Assembly: GCF_024648885.1 (NCBI RefSeq)
Contig: NZ_JANBBF010000008.1
Coordinates: 930,001-994,000 of the forward strand
Origin: Prauserella salsuginis
GTDB lineage: Bacteria > Actinomycetota > Actinomycetes > Mycobacteriales > Pseudonocardiaceae
DNA: 64,000 nucleotides
Reading direction: 5' to 3'
Shown: in pieces, positions 16,806 to 25,729 of the stretch
Layout: every line of letters starts with the position of its first letter
How positions within the stretch are numbered: position 1 is the first letter of the stretch
Made by a program: the position numbers and the translations under genes
The notes under the pieces: generated by a model
Databases searched by the model: none
What the model was told of the DNA's origin: nothing
Seen by the model: the letters and a program-made list of their open reading frames with translations, nothing else

Positions 16806-17978
16806 ATGAGCGAGCGGCAATACGACATCGTGGTGTTCGGCGCCACCGGGTTCACCGGCGGTCTGACCGCCGAGTACCTCGCCGCCCACGTGCCGGACGG
16901 CTGCCGATGGGCACTCGCGGGCCGCAACACCACCAGGCTCGAGGCCGTGCGCCGGCGGCTGAGCTCCATCGATCCCGCCTGCGCCGACCTGCCGCTGCTG
17001 CAGGCCGACGTCACCGACACCGCGTCGCTGCGCACCGTCGCCGAGTCGGCACGGGTCGTCGTCACGACCGTCGGCCCGTACCTGAACTACGGCGAACCGC
17101 TCGTCGCGGCGTGCGCCGAGGCCGGCACCGACTACGTCGACCTGACCGGCGAACCCGAGTTCGTCGACCGCATGTACCTCGCCCACCACGAGACCGCCCG
17201 GCGCACCGGCGCCCGGCTCGTCCACGCGTGCGGACTGGACTCGATCCCCTACGACCTGGGCGCCTACTTCACGGTCGGCCAGTTGCCCGACGACGCGCCG
17301 ACGACGGTCGACGCCCAGATCCGCGCGAACGCCGAGTTCTCCGGCGGCACGTTCGCCTCGGCCCTGACGGCCTTCTCCCGTGCCCGCCACATGACGGACG
17401 TGGCCAAGCGCCGCCGCCGCGCCGACCCGCGCCCCGCCGACCGTGAGATCCGCACCCCCTCCGGGCCGCCCACCCGGGACTCCGAGACCGGCAGGTGGCT
17501 CGTGCCGATGCCGACGCTCGACCCGCAGATCGTGGCCCGCTCGGCAGCCACGCTGCCCCGGTACGGCACGTCGTTCACCTATCGCCAGTCCGCGGCGATG
17601 AAGCGGCTGACGACGCTCGTGGCGACCGGTGCGGGCCTCGGCGTGCTGGCGGTCGCAGCGCAGATCCCGCCGGTGCGCAGCGCGCTCGGCAAGATCCGCA
17701 AGCCCGGCGACGGGCCGAGCGCACAGCGCCGGGCGCGGTCGTGGTTCCAGGTGCGGTTCACCGGCGAAGCAGGCGGGCAGCGCGTCGTCACGGAGGTGGC
17801 GGGCGGCGACCCCGGCTACGACGAGACCGCGAAGATGCTGTCCGAATCGGCGCTGTGCCTGGCTTTCGACGAACTACCCGACACCGCGGGGCAGGTGACG
17901 ACCGCCGTGGCGATGGGCGACTCCCTCGTCACGCGCCTGCAGAACGCGGGGCTGCGCATCCGCGTCCTCGACGAGTGA
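16806..17978 (+). CDS. Saccharopine-dehydrogenase-like oxidoreductase (trans-acting enoyl reductase family)
   Basis: The 390-residue protein starts with a dinucleotide-binding fold, YDIVVFGATGFTGGLTAEYLA, followed by LAGRNTTRLEAV and the segment PYLNYGEPLVAACAEAGTDY. The family includes mycobacterial Rv2449c and Rv2953, the latter a trans-acting enoyl reductase for phenolic glycolipids. A hydrophobic segment near residues 270-290 suggests membrane contact. GGAGG lies six bases before ATG 16806; the ATG at 16800 is too close. No polyketide synthase is nearby, so the substrate is open. Confidence 0.8.
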   Translation: MSERQYDIVVFGATGFTGGLTAEYLAAHVPDGCRWALAGRNTTRLEAVRRRLSSIDPACADLPLLQADVTDTASLRTVAESARVVVTTVGPYLNYGEPLVAACAEAGTDYVDLTGEPEFVDRMYLAHHETARRTGARLVHACGLDSIPYDLGAYFTVGQLPDDAPTTVDAQIRANAEFSGGTFASALTAFSRARHMTDVAKRRRRADPRPADREIRTPSGPPTRDSETGRWLVPMPTLDPQIVARSAATLPRYGTSFTYRQSAAMKRLTTLVATGAGLGVLAVAAQIPPVRSALGKIRKPGDGPSAQRRARSWFQVRFTGEAGGQRVVTEVAGGDPGYDETAKMLSESALCLAFDELPDTAGQVTTAVAMGDSLVTRLQNAGLRIRVLDE

Positions 17979-18031
17979 TCCTGCGGTGACGGCAGGGTTG
18001 GGTGTGAGCGAGACCCGGGAGCGAGTGAGCC

Positions 18032-19225
18032 TCAGCTGACGAGGCGGCGGACGACGGCGTCGGCGAGCAGTCGGCCCCGGTCGGTGAGTACCGCACGGCC
18101 GCCGTCGAGGTCCCGAGTGGACAGCAGGCCGTCGGCGGCGGCGCGCCGCGCCTCCCGCGCACCGTCGTCGTCGAGCGCGTCGAGCGGAAGACCGTCGGCG
18201 AGGCGGAGTTCGAGCATGACCCGTTCGAGGTGCCGGTCCTCGGCGGTCAGGCTCTCCTGTCCGCCGACGGGCAACGCGGCGTCGGCGAGCGTCGCCGTGT
18301 AGCGGGCCGGATGCTTGACGTTCCACCACCGCACCCCGCCCACGTGCGAGTGGGCTCCGGGACCGGCGCCCCACCAGTCGCCACCGAGCCAGTAGCCGAG
18401 GTTGTGCCGGCAGCGCGCCTGTTCGGAGGCGGCCCAGTTGGACACCTCGTACCACCGCAGGCCCGCCTTCTCGAGCATCGCGTCGAGCAGTTCGTAGTCG
18501 GCGGCCAGCACGTCGTCGTCCGGCATCGGGATCTCCCCCTTGCGGACCCGGCGCGCCAGCGCGGTGCCGTCCTCGACGATCAGCGCGTAGGCCGACACGT
18601 GGTCGACGCCGGCCTCCAACACCGCGTCCAGCGACGCCTGCAGGTCCTCGGTACGCTCGCCGGGCGTGCCGTAGATGAGGTCCAGGTTGACGTGGTCGAA
18701 TCCTGCGGCTCGGGCCTCCGCAGCGGCGGCGACGGGACGGCCCGGCGTGTGCGTGCGGTCGAGCACGCGCAGTACGTGCGGCGCGGCCGACTGCATGCCC
18801 AGTGACACCCGCGTGTACCCGGCGTCGCGGATTCCGGCGAACAGTTCCGGCGACGTCGATTCCGGGTTGGACTCGGTGGTGACCTCGGCGTCGGCGGCGA
18901 GTCCGAAGGACTGCCGCACGGCGTCCAGCACCGCCGCCAGCCCGTCGGCGCCCAGCAGCGACGGGGTGCCGCCTCCGACGAACACGGTGTCGGCGGCCGG
19001 CGGCCTCCCGAGGCGCTGTGCGGCGAGGTCGAGTTCCTTGCGCAGTCCTTCGAGCCAGTCCTCGGGCGCCGCACCGGAACCGAGTTCGCCGGCAGTGTAG
19101 GTGTTGAAGTCGCAGTAGCCGCAGCGGGTCGCACAGAACGGCACGTGCACGTACACCCCGAACGGCCTCGTGCCGAGCCCCTGCAGGGCGAAGTCGGGCA
19201 GGTGAAGATCGTCCGGGGTGCTCAC
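18032..19225 (-). CDS. hemW: Radical SAM heme chaperone HemW
   Basis: The 397-residue protein holds the radical SAM cluster motif CATRCGYCDF near residue 34 and GGGTPSLL. It also has the HNLGYW segment that separates HemW heme chaperones from the coproporphyrinogen dehydrogenase HemN. HemW binds heme and delivers it to membrane hemoproteins. GTG 19225 (VSTPDDLHL) is chosen as start; a GTG/ATG further upstream would add a non-conserved tail. Confidence 0.9.
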   Translation of the reverse strand: MSTPDDLHLPDFALQGLGTRPFGVYVHVPFCATRCGYCDFNTYTAGELGSGAAPEDWLEGLRKELDLAAQRLGRPPAADTVFVGGGTPSLLGADGLAAVLDAVRQSFGLAADAEVTTESNPESTSPELFAGIRDAGYTRVSLGMQSAAPHVLRVLDRTHTPGRPVAAAAEARAAGFDHVNLDLIYGTPGERTEDLQASLDAVLEAGVDHVSAYALIVEDGTALARRVRKGEIPMPDDDVLAADYELLDAMLEKAGLRWYEVSNWAASEQARCRHNLGYWLGGDWWGAGPGAHSHVGGVRWWNVKHPARYTATLADAALPVGGQESLTAEDRHLERVMLELRLADGLPLDALDDDGAREARRAAADGLLSTRDLDGGRAVLTDRGRLLADAVVRRLVS

Positions 19226-19295
19226 GTCCCCAGTGTCCCACCGGCGGGCAGGCAAGCGCGTGCTGCCCACCGGCTCCCCGGACACAACGCGGTCG

Positions 19296-20246
19296 TCACG
19301 CCTCCCGCGGACCAGGCGGGTCCAGGGACTGCAACCAGCCGCTCGCCTCGGCCAGGTCGGCCACGCCGGTCAGCTCACCGGGCAGCAGCGGCACGGTGAG
19401 CACGCCGGTCTCCTCACCGCCGAAGCGTTCCCTGACGCGTGCCAGCACGGCGCGTTCCTGGGTCCGGCGGCGGGCGAGCACCCCGGACTCGTCGCCGGAG
19501 GCGACCCGGTTGACCAGCACCGCCCCGAGCGACACTCCCGCCTCGGCCAGCTGGTCGGCGGCCCGTTCGGTCTCGGCCAGCGGCAGCCGCTCCGGCACGA
19601 GCACGAGGTGCACACGGGCGTCCTCGCGCAGCCGGCTCTGCAACGCCTCCAGCCGCCGGCGGCGGTTCTGCAACCGTTCCAGCAGCGGGTCATTTTGCGG
19701 TCCGACCTCGCCGAGCAGCCCGTCGGCGAACCGGTCGACGTCGCGGGCCTGTTTCCGGTTGTGGGCCAGGCCTTCGATCCACGGCGTGAGCAGTGCCGGC
19801 AGGCTCAGCAGCCGCAACATGTGCCCCGTCGGCGCGCTGTCGACGACCAACAGGTCCCAGTCCCGGCCGGTGCGCTCGACGAGGTCGGTGAGCCGGTCCA
19901 GCAACGCCGATTCGACGGTTCCGGGACTGTCGACCGCCCTGCGCAGGTGCCGCTCCACGGCCGGCAGCACCTCCCTGGGGACCGCATGCCTGGCGTCCTC
20001 GAGGACTTCGGCGACCCGGTTGCTCGCCTGCCGCTCACCACTGATCTCGGCGGCCAGGAGCGACTCGCCGACCGACCGCGGCTCGTCGGACAGCGACTCA
20101 CCGAGCACGTCGCCCAGCGAATGCGCCGGATCGGTCGACACGACGAGCGTGCGCACACCGCGGCGCGCCTGCCGGACGGCGAACGCCGCGGCGAGCGTCG
20201 TCTTACCGACCCCGCCTTTGCCGCCGAAGAACCGGATCAACAGCAC
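19296..20246 (-). CDS. ArsA-like P-loop ATPase
   Basis: The 316-residue protein has the deviant Walker A GGKGGVGKTT at residues 8-17, switch I-like STDPAHSLGD and DSAPTGHMLRLL, the signatures of ArsA/Get3 ATPases. No arsenite-binding cysteines or ars genes are near. Its GTG start lies within the end of the preceding cory-CC-star gene, overlapping 10 bases, so the two are translationally coupled. The third member of the cluster is cstA. A role in assembling or regulating the transporter is inferred. Confidence 0.85.
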   Translation of the reverse strand: MLLIRFFGGKGGVGKTTLAAAFAVRQARRGVRTLVVSTDPAHSLGDVLGESLSDEPRSVGESLLAAEISGERQASNRVAEVLEDARHAVPREVLPAVERHLRRAVDSPGTVESALLDRLTDLVERTGRDWDLLVVDSAPTGHMLRLLSLPALLTPWIEGLAHNRKQARDVDRFADGLLGEVGPQNDPLLERLQNRRRRLEALQSRLREDARVHLVLVPERLPLAETERAADQLAEAGVSLGAVLVNRVASGDESGVLARRRTQERAVLARVRERFGGEETGVLTVPLLPGELTGVADLAEASGWLQSLDPPGPREA

Positions 20247-20530
20247 ACTCCGGCGTCGCCGAACTCGTCCCGTCCCATGCGCCGGTGCCAGGCGTGGAAG
20301 TCGGCCACGAGATACGGAACGGCATCGAGCGTCTCGTAGGCGACCGGATTGTCCACGCCCAGCGATTCCAGCAGCAGCAGTGTGCGCAGGGTGTCGTCGC
20401 GACGGCGCGCCTCCTTGCGCAGACCCTGCCGCCAGCGGGAGACCAGCAGCAGCTCATGGCCCCGTTCGAACCGGCGCCAGTACCGGAGCAACCGGGCGCC
20501 GAGCCGCCGCCACCTCCCGCCTGCGGTCAC
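20237..20530 (-). CDS. Cory-CC-star family small protein
   Basis: The 97-residue basic protein ends in GVCC followed directly by the stop, the defining feature of the cory-CC-star family. It overlaps the cstA stop (GTGA) and the ArsA-like start. Its position after a CstA-type transporter and its terminal Cys-Cys parallel YbdD/YjiX, the small CstA-associated proteins of enterobacteria, which also end in Cys-Cys. Function is unknown; metal or thiol chemistry at the C-terminus is inference. Confidence 0.85.
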   Translation of the reverse strand: MTAGGRWRRLGARLLRYWRRFERGHELLLVSRWRQGLRKEARRRDDTLRTLLLLESLGVDNPVAYETLDAVPYLVADFHAWHRRMGRDEFGDAGVCC

Positions 20531-22254
20531 CGCTCTGTCAGCTCCGTCGGCTCGGGATCACCCGCGTCGGCGGCGGCGCCGCGAGCCCGGCGCAGCGCGA
20601 GCGCCGCCTCGACGATGAGCCACACGGCCAGCACGAAGATGATCGCGTCGAGCGGCGCCAGCACCCATTCGCTCTCGGCGATGAACGTCATGAGGTTCTG
20701 GATGAGCGCCCACGTCGTCATCACGACGAGGAACACCAGCGGCACCAGAACGGCGATCGGGTTGCGGCGGTTCTTGGTGACCCACACCGCGATGACGGCG
20801 AGCGCCAGGCCCGCGGTGAGCTGGTTGGTGGTGCCGAACAGCTGCCACAGCACGCCGAACGTGTAGCCCGCGTCGCCGCCGCCGGGCAGCAGCGCCAGCA
20901 CGAGCGGGATGAGCACGGCGATCAGCCCCGCCAGGGTCAGGTTGCGTGAGATGGCACGGATGCGGACGATCTCGGCGATCTCCTGCACGATGTAGCGCTG
21001 CAGGCGCACCCCGGTGTCCATCGTGGTCGCGGCGAAGCTGATCACCACGACGGCGGCGAAGACCACGGCGGTCGCCTGGGGCACGCCGAGGTTGGCGGCG
21101 AAGTGGCCGACGCCGTTGACGAAGTTCGAGGTCGCACCGTCCGAGGCGGTGGCGAAGTCGGAATAGGCGGCGTGCCAGTCGGCCGTCGTGGCAACGATGC
21201 CCGCGGTGCACGCGAGGATCGACCCCAGCGCCAGCGACCCTTCGCCGATCGCGCCGAAGTAGCCGACGTACCGGGCGTCGCTCTCCTTGTCGAGCTGTTT
21301 CGACGTCGTGCCCGACGACACGAGACTGTGGAACCCGGAGATCGCGCCGCACGCGATCGTCACGAACAGCAACGGGAACCAGCTGGGCGAATCGGCAGGC
21401 GTCTGGTCGTTGACCACGGGCGCCACGATCGTGTCCCAGCCGACGAGCACGCCCAGACCGATCACGCCGAGCGCGATGAACAGCTGGTGGGAGTTGATGT
21501 AGTCGCGCGGCTGCAGCAGCACCCACACCGGGATGCGCGATGCGATGAACGTGTAGACGAACAGCAGCACGATCCAGATGTTGCGCTCGGTGAACAGGCC
21601 GTCCTCGGCGGCGATGCCCGCCAGCGAGATCGGCAGCGCCTGCCCGAGCAGGATCGTCACGTACAGCACGACGACGCCGACGAGTGACGGAATCAGCGCC
21701 GCGCTGCGCGTGCGGTAGATGTACTGGCCGATGCCGATGGCCAGCGGGATCTCCAGCAGGATCGGCAGCACGGCCTCGGGATTGGCCACGAACAGGTTCC
21801 CGATCACCACGGCGAACACGGCGTTCACCAGGGTCAGCAGGAAGAAGATGATCAGCAGGAACAGCACGCGGGCGCGGGTGCCCACCACCTCGCGGGTGAG
21901 CGTGCCGATGCTCTGCGCCTTGTGCCGCACCGACACCACGATCGAGCCGAAGTCGTGCACGCCCGCGGCGAAGATCGTGCCCACCACGACCCAGATCAGC
22001 GCCGGTCCCCATCCCCAGAACACGGCGATGGCGGGACCGACGATCGGTGCCGCGCCGGCGACCGAGGTGAAGTGGTGTCCGAAGAGGACGTGCTTGTTGG
22101 TCGGGATGAAGTCCACGCCGTCCCGCATGGTGTGCGCGGGTGTCGGCCGGCTGTCGTCGAGCGCGTACACACGACGCGAGAGGTATCCCGAGTAGTAGCG
22201 GTAGCCGAGGTAGAACAGCACCCCGACGATCAGGACCATCACGATGGCCGGCAT
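20527..22254 (-). CDS. cstA: CstA-family peptide/pyruvate transporter
   Basis: The 575-residue polytopic membrane protein begins with a membrane segment and continues FIPTNKHVLFGHHFTSVAG, the CstA family signature, with about sixteen hydrophobic segments. CstA-family proteins import pyruvate or peptides under carbon limitation. GGAAGGA precedes ATG 22254. It heads a three-gene overlapping unit with a cory-CC-star protein and an ArsA-like ATPase. Confidence 0.93.
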   Translation of the reverse strand: MPAIVMVLIVGVLFYLGYRYYSGYLSRRVYALDDSRPTPAHTMRDGVDFIPTNKHVLFGHHFTSVAGAAPIVGPAIAVFWGWGPALIWVVVGTIFAAGVHDFGSIVVSVRHKAQSIGTLTREVVGTRARVLFLLIIFFLLTLVNAVFAVVIGNLFVANPEAVLPILLEIPLAIGIGQYIYRTRSAALIPSLVGVVVLYVTILLGQALPISLAGIAAEDGLFTERNIWIVLLFVYTFIASRIPVWVLLQPRDYINSHQLFIALGVIGLGVLVGWDTIVAPVVNDQTPADSPSWFPLLFVTIACGAISGFHSLVSSGTTSKQLDKESDARYVGYFGAIGEGSLALGSILACTAGIVATTADWHAAYSDFATASDGATSNFVNGVGHFAANLGVPQATAVVFAAVVVISFAATTMDTGVRLQRYIVQEIAEIVRIRAISRNLTLAGLIAVLIPLVLALLPGGGDAGYTFGVLWQLFGTTNQLTAGLALAVIAVWVTKNRRNPIAVLVPLVFLVVMTTWALIQNLMTFIAESEWVLAPLDAIIFVLAVWLIVEAALALRRARGAAADAGDPEPTELTER

Positions 22255-22380
22255 GGACGTTCCTTCCCGTGAGCGACGTTGACACGGTGGTCAGGCGACG
22301 TGGGACGGTAACAGCAGTGTGGCTGACGAGGTAAGAGCGGTGTGAATCCCGCGCTGGGCGAGACGTGGAGGCGACCAACG

Positions 22381-23376
22381 GTGAACCGGCTGCGGGAGGC
22401 CTGGCGGCGGGCCGTCACGGCAGAGCTGTGCTGGACGAACCCCGACGGCAGTGCCGCCGCGATCGCCGTGACCCCGGTGCTGCGCGGATCGGATCCCGCC
22501 TCGGCGACGGTGTGCGCCGCCCTGCCCTACGCCCGGGCGGGCGAGGTCGAAGGCCTGCGTGCGGCCCCGGCCGCGGTGTTCGCCGTGACCGACTCGCGCT
22601 CGCTGCCCGACGACACCGAATCCGGAACCCGGGTCTCAGGGCCCGGGGGCGCCGCGTCCGGAATCGCCGCGGCGGGTGGGGTGCGGATCGTCGACGACGT
22701 CGACGGCGAGTTGTTCACCGAGGAGCTGCTCGACCAGGAGCTGGTCAAGTACCCGCCGTCGCGCACGCTCGCCGACAGCGTGCTGCTCCGCCGGGAGAAC
22801 TGGTGGTGGCTGCCCCGGATCGTCGTGGAACTCACCGGTCCGCTCCCGGCCGCCGGGCACCCCGGCGAGAAGCCGCTGCCCGCGCGCACCGACCCGACCC
22901 GGCACGCACTGCTCGTCACCACGGCACCCGGGGGCGCCGAGTCGCAGCGTGTCCCCGAGCTGCCGACTATCCCCGATTTGCGCAGTGCCCCCGAGCTTCG
23001 CAGTGCCCCCGAGCTTCGCAGTGCCCCCGAGTTGCGCAGTGTCGACCTGGGTGCCGACTCCGCACAGTCCGGCGCGGCAGCGTCCGACGTCATGGGAGTG
23101 CGTGAGCTGGCGGGTGAACCGCTGCCCGCCGCGTCCGCGGGCGCGCTGGCGTTCGGCTACGACTACACGATGCCCGATCTCGAACGGTGGGAAGCGTGGT
23201 CGCTGGCCGGCACGGTCGAGCGCGAACGGCTGGCCGTCGAAACCCGGACCGGGTCACCGGGCGAGGACCTAACCACCCTCGGCCTGCTGGCACGTACCCG
23301 GCGGCACCGCGCACTGGCGAAGGCCTGCCGCACCGGTCTCCGCGCCGCCCAACGCCGCCTCCAGCCGGCTCCCTGA
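22381..23376 (+). CDS. Hypothetical protein with in-frame 18-nt repeats
   Basis: The 331-residue protein is not recognised. Its N-terminus (LCWTNPDGSAAAIAVTPVL) and the WWWLPRIVVEL strand could belong to a split-barrel fold, but this is weak. Residues about 200-220 are a tandem repeat LRSAPE encoded by 18-base units. GTG 22381 follows GGAGG by nine bases; GTG 22342 is possible. It is transcribed away from cstA across a 126-base gap. Confidence 0.65.
   Translation: MNRLREAWRRAVTAELCWTNPDGSAAAIAVTPVLRGSDPASATVCAALPYARAGEVEGLRAAPAAVFAVTDSRSLPDDTESGTRVSGPGGAASGIAAAGGVRIVDDVDGELFTEELLDQELVKYPPSRTLADSVLLRRENWWWLPRIVVELTGPLPAAGHPGEKPLPARTDPTRHALLVTTAPGGAESQRVPELPTIPDLRSAPELRSAPELRSAPELRSVDLGADSAQSGAAASDVMGVRELAGEPLPAASAGALAFGYDYTMPDLERWEAWSLAGTVERERLAVETRTGSPGEDLTTLGLLARTRRHRALAKACRTGLRAAQRRLQPAP
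22977..23042 (+). repeat. 18-nt in-frame tandem repeat (LRSAPE)
   Basis: The unit CTTCGCAGTGCCCCCGAG occurs about three and a half times with one or two changes. It preserves frame and inserts LRSAPE units into the hypothetical protein. Confidence 0.85.
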
Positions 23377-23673
23377 GGCGACCGCAACCGCCCCCAAGGG
23401 GGCACCCGCACATGCAACACAGCCACGCAGCAGCGTGCCGTTGAGGAACAGTGGCCGGGCCGGCGGGAGGGACCCCTGATCCTCCCCTCGCGACGGGGCC
23501 GGACTCACGTCCGTCCGCAGATCGTGAGGGGAGGATTCGTGGCGTTCAACGCCACTGAGGTGCCCTTGGGGACACGTCGCGGGCCGGCCGGCGGACGCCG
23601 TCGCTGGTGACGTTGCTCCCACGATGCGGACGCTGCTGGACCACCCTGTGAACACCGTGGCAAGGTAATCGTT
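23377..23673. other. Intergenic region upstream of sulfate reduction operon
   Basis: It contains a perfect 11-base inverted repeat, ATCCTCCCCTC (23479-23489) with GAGGGGAGGAT (23526-23536). The 36-base loop holds an inner pair, GACGG/CCGTC. This could be the terminator of the hypothetical gene or a structured leader. The promoter of the leader peptide must lie to its right, but no clear hexamers were found. Confidence 0.5.
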
Positions 23674-23760
23674 GTGACTGTGACGACCGCCGGTGTAGCC
23701 CTCGTGGTACGACGCCACGTGGACTACCTGCGCGTCTCCAGCAGTCTGTGCCGGCCCTGA
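23674..23760 (+). CDS. Cysteine-attenuator-type leader peptide of the sir/cys operon
   Basis: The 28-residue frame reads VTVTTAGVALVVRRHVDYLR then VSSSLCRP and a stop. The pattern of an RRHVD core, SS and a late Cys matches the short leader peptides found upstream of sulfur assimilation genes in actinobacteria. AAGG lies eight bases before GTG 23674; GTG 23680 is an alternative start. The Cys codon four codons from the end could stall ribosomes when cysteine is scarce and relay this to sirA, 286 bases downstream. Seen: the peptide; inferred: attenuation. Confidence 0.75.
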   Translation: MTVTTAGVALVVRRHVDYLRVSSSLCRP

Positions 23761-24046
23761 CCGCGACGCGCCGCTCCTGCCCAGCCGCAGCCGCACGTCG
23801 AGCGCGCACCGGGCCGCACGTCGGTCCGCCTGCCGGCGCAGGCCGATGCCACCGCACATCGCCGACGCCACAGGCCGGCCTCTGGTCACCGACGCCCACG
23901 TCCGAGCCCACCGCGCGCCCGTCCCGGCACCGCTCACGAGCGGCAGCGCCGCGCCCGGTCGTCCCCGGCCGCCCTCGGGCTGCCACGAGCCGCCCGAACG
24001 CCCAGCCCGAACCGCCGCCGAACACACCGCCCTGGAGGACACCGCC

Positions 24047-25729
24047 ATGGCCGCCGAGACAGGCCGACCCGCCCGCCCCAAGAAGCGCCGCGGCGAGGGC
24101 CAGTGGGCCCTGGGTTACCGCGAGCCGCTCAACCCCAACGAGCGCTCCAAGAAGGACGACGCGCCGCTGAACGTGCGCGCGCGCATCGAGAACATCTACG
24201 CCCACACCGGCTTCGACGGCATCGACCCCGGCGACCTGCGCGGCCGGTTCCGCTGGTTCGGCCTCTACACCCAGCGCAAGCCCGGGATCGACGGCGGAAG
24301 GACGGCGGCGCTCGAACCAGAGGACCTCGACGACAAGTACTTCATGCTCCGGGTGCGGCTCGACGGCGGCGCGCTGACCACCCGGCAGCTCGCCGTCCTG
24401 GGTGAGATCTCGCAGACCTACGCCCGTGACACGGCCGACATCACCGACCGGCAGAACATCCAGTACCACTGGATCCGTGTCGAGGACATGCCCGCGATCT
24501 GGCAGAAGCTGGAGGACGCGGGCATGACGACGATGGAGGCCTGCGGCGACAGCCCGCGGGTCATCCTCGGCTCCCCCGTCGCCGGGATCTCGGCTGACGA
24601 GATCATCGACGGCACGCCCGCGATCGACGAGATCACGCGCCGTTTCGTCGGCGATCCGACGTTCGCGAACCTGCCCCGCAAGTTCAAGACGGCGATCTCC
24701 GGCCAGCAGGATGTGGCGCACGAGATCCACGACGTCGCGTTCGTCGGGGTCGAGCACCCCGAGCACGGTCCCGGGTTCGACGTGTGGGTCGGCGGCGGCC
24801 TCTCGACCAACCCGATGATCGCCAAGCGCCTCGGCGTGTGGGTGCCGCGGGACGAGGTGCCGGACGTGTGGGAAGGCATCATCAGCATCTTCCGCGACTA
24901 CGGCTACCGGCGGCTGCGCTCGCGCGCCCGCATCAAGTTCCTGGTCAAGGACTGGGGTCCCGAGAAGTTCCGCGAGGTGCTCGAGACCGAGTACCTGCAG
25001 CGCACGCTCATCGACGGCCCCGCCCCGGAGGCTCCGGAGCGGCCGATCGACCACATCGGCGTGCACGAGCAGACCGACGGGCTGCGCTACGTCGGCGGGG
25101 CGCCGGTCGCGGGCCGCGCGTCCGGGTCGTTGCTGCTGTCGGCGGCGAAGGCGGCCGAGCGCGCCGGATCGGGCCGGGTGCGGCTGACACCGCAGCAGAA
25201 GCTGGTCGTACTGGACGTGCCCGAGCCCGAGGTCGCCTCGCTGCAGGCCGAGCTGGCCGAGGCGGGCCTGGACACGAAGCCGTCGCCGTGGCGGCGCAAC
25301 GTGATGGCGTGCACCGGCATCGAGTTCTGCAAGCTGGCGATCGTCGAGACGAAGAAGCGTGCCTCGGACCTGGTCGCCGAGCTGGAGCAGCGGCTGGCCG
25401 ATCTGCAGGACGGCCTCGACAACCCCGTGTCCGTGCACCTGAACGGCTGCCCGAACTCGTGCGCACGCATTCAGGTGGCCGACATCGGCCTCAAGGGCCA
25501 GATCGTCACCGACGCCGACGGCAACCAGGTCGAGGGCTTCCAGGTGCATCTCGGCGGCGGCCTCGGGCTGGATGCAGGATTCGGCCGTAAACTGCGTGGC
25601 CATAAGGTCACGAGCGACGAGCTCACCGACTATGTGGAGCGGGTCGTGAGGAACTACCTGGATCAGCGCGGCGAGGGCGAGCGGTTCGCCCAGTGGGTCG
25701 TGCGCGCAGAGGAAGCCGATCTCACGTGA
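24047..25729 (+). CDS. sirA: Ferredoxin-dependent sulfite reductase
   Basis: The 560-residue protein has duplicated sulfite/nitrite reductase halves. The 4Fe-4S-siroheme ligands are Cys422 and Cys428 (ACTGIEFCK) and Cys468 and Cys472 (NGCPNSCAR). It reduces sulfite to sulfide with ferredoxin. Upstream TGGAGG is eight bases before ATG 24047. It is the first enzyme gene of an operon that also encodes APS reductase, ATP sulfurylase and a chelatase that would supply siroheme. The stop overlaps the next GTG. Confidence 0.95.
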   Translation: MAAETGRPARPKKRRGEGQWALGYREPLNPNERSKKDDAPLNVRARIENIYAHTGFDGIDPGDLRGRFRWFGLYTQRKPGIDGGRTAALEPEDLDDKYFMLRVRLDGGALTTRQLAVLGEISQTYARDTADITDRQNIQYHWIRVEDMPAIWQKLEDAGMTTMEACGDSPRVILGSPVAGISADEIIDGTPAIDEITRRFVGDPTFANLPRKFKTAISGQQDVAHEIHDVAFVGVEHPEHGPGFDVWVGGGLSTNPMIAKRLGVWVPRDEVPDVWEGIISIFRDYGYRRLRSRARIKFLVKDWGPEKFREVLETEYLQRTLIDGPAPEAPERPIDHIGVHEQTDGLRYVGGAPVAGRASGSLLLSAAKAAERAGSGRVRLTPQQKLVVLDVPEPEVASLQAELAEAGLDTKPSPWRRNVMACTGIEFCKLAIVETKKRASDLVAELEQRLADLQDGLDNPVSVHLNGCPNSCARIQVADIGLKGQIVTDADGNQVEGFQVHLGGGLGLDAGFGRKLRGHKVTSDELTDYVERVVRNYLDQRGEGERFAQWVVRAEEADLT

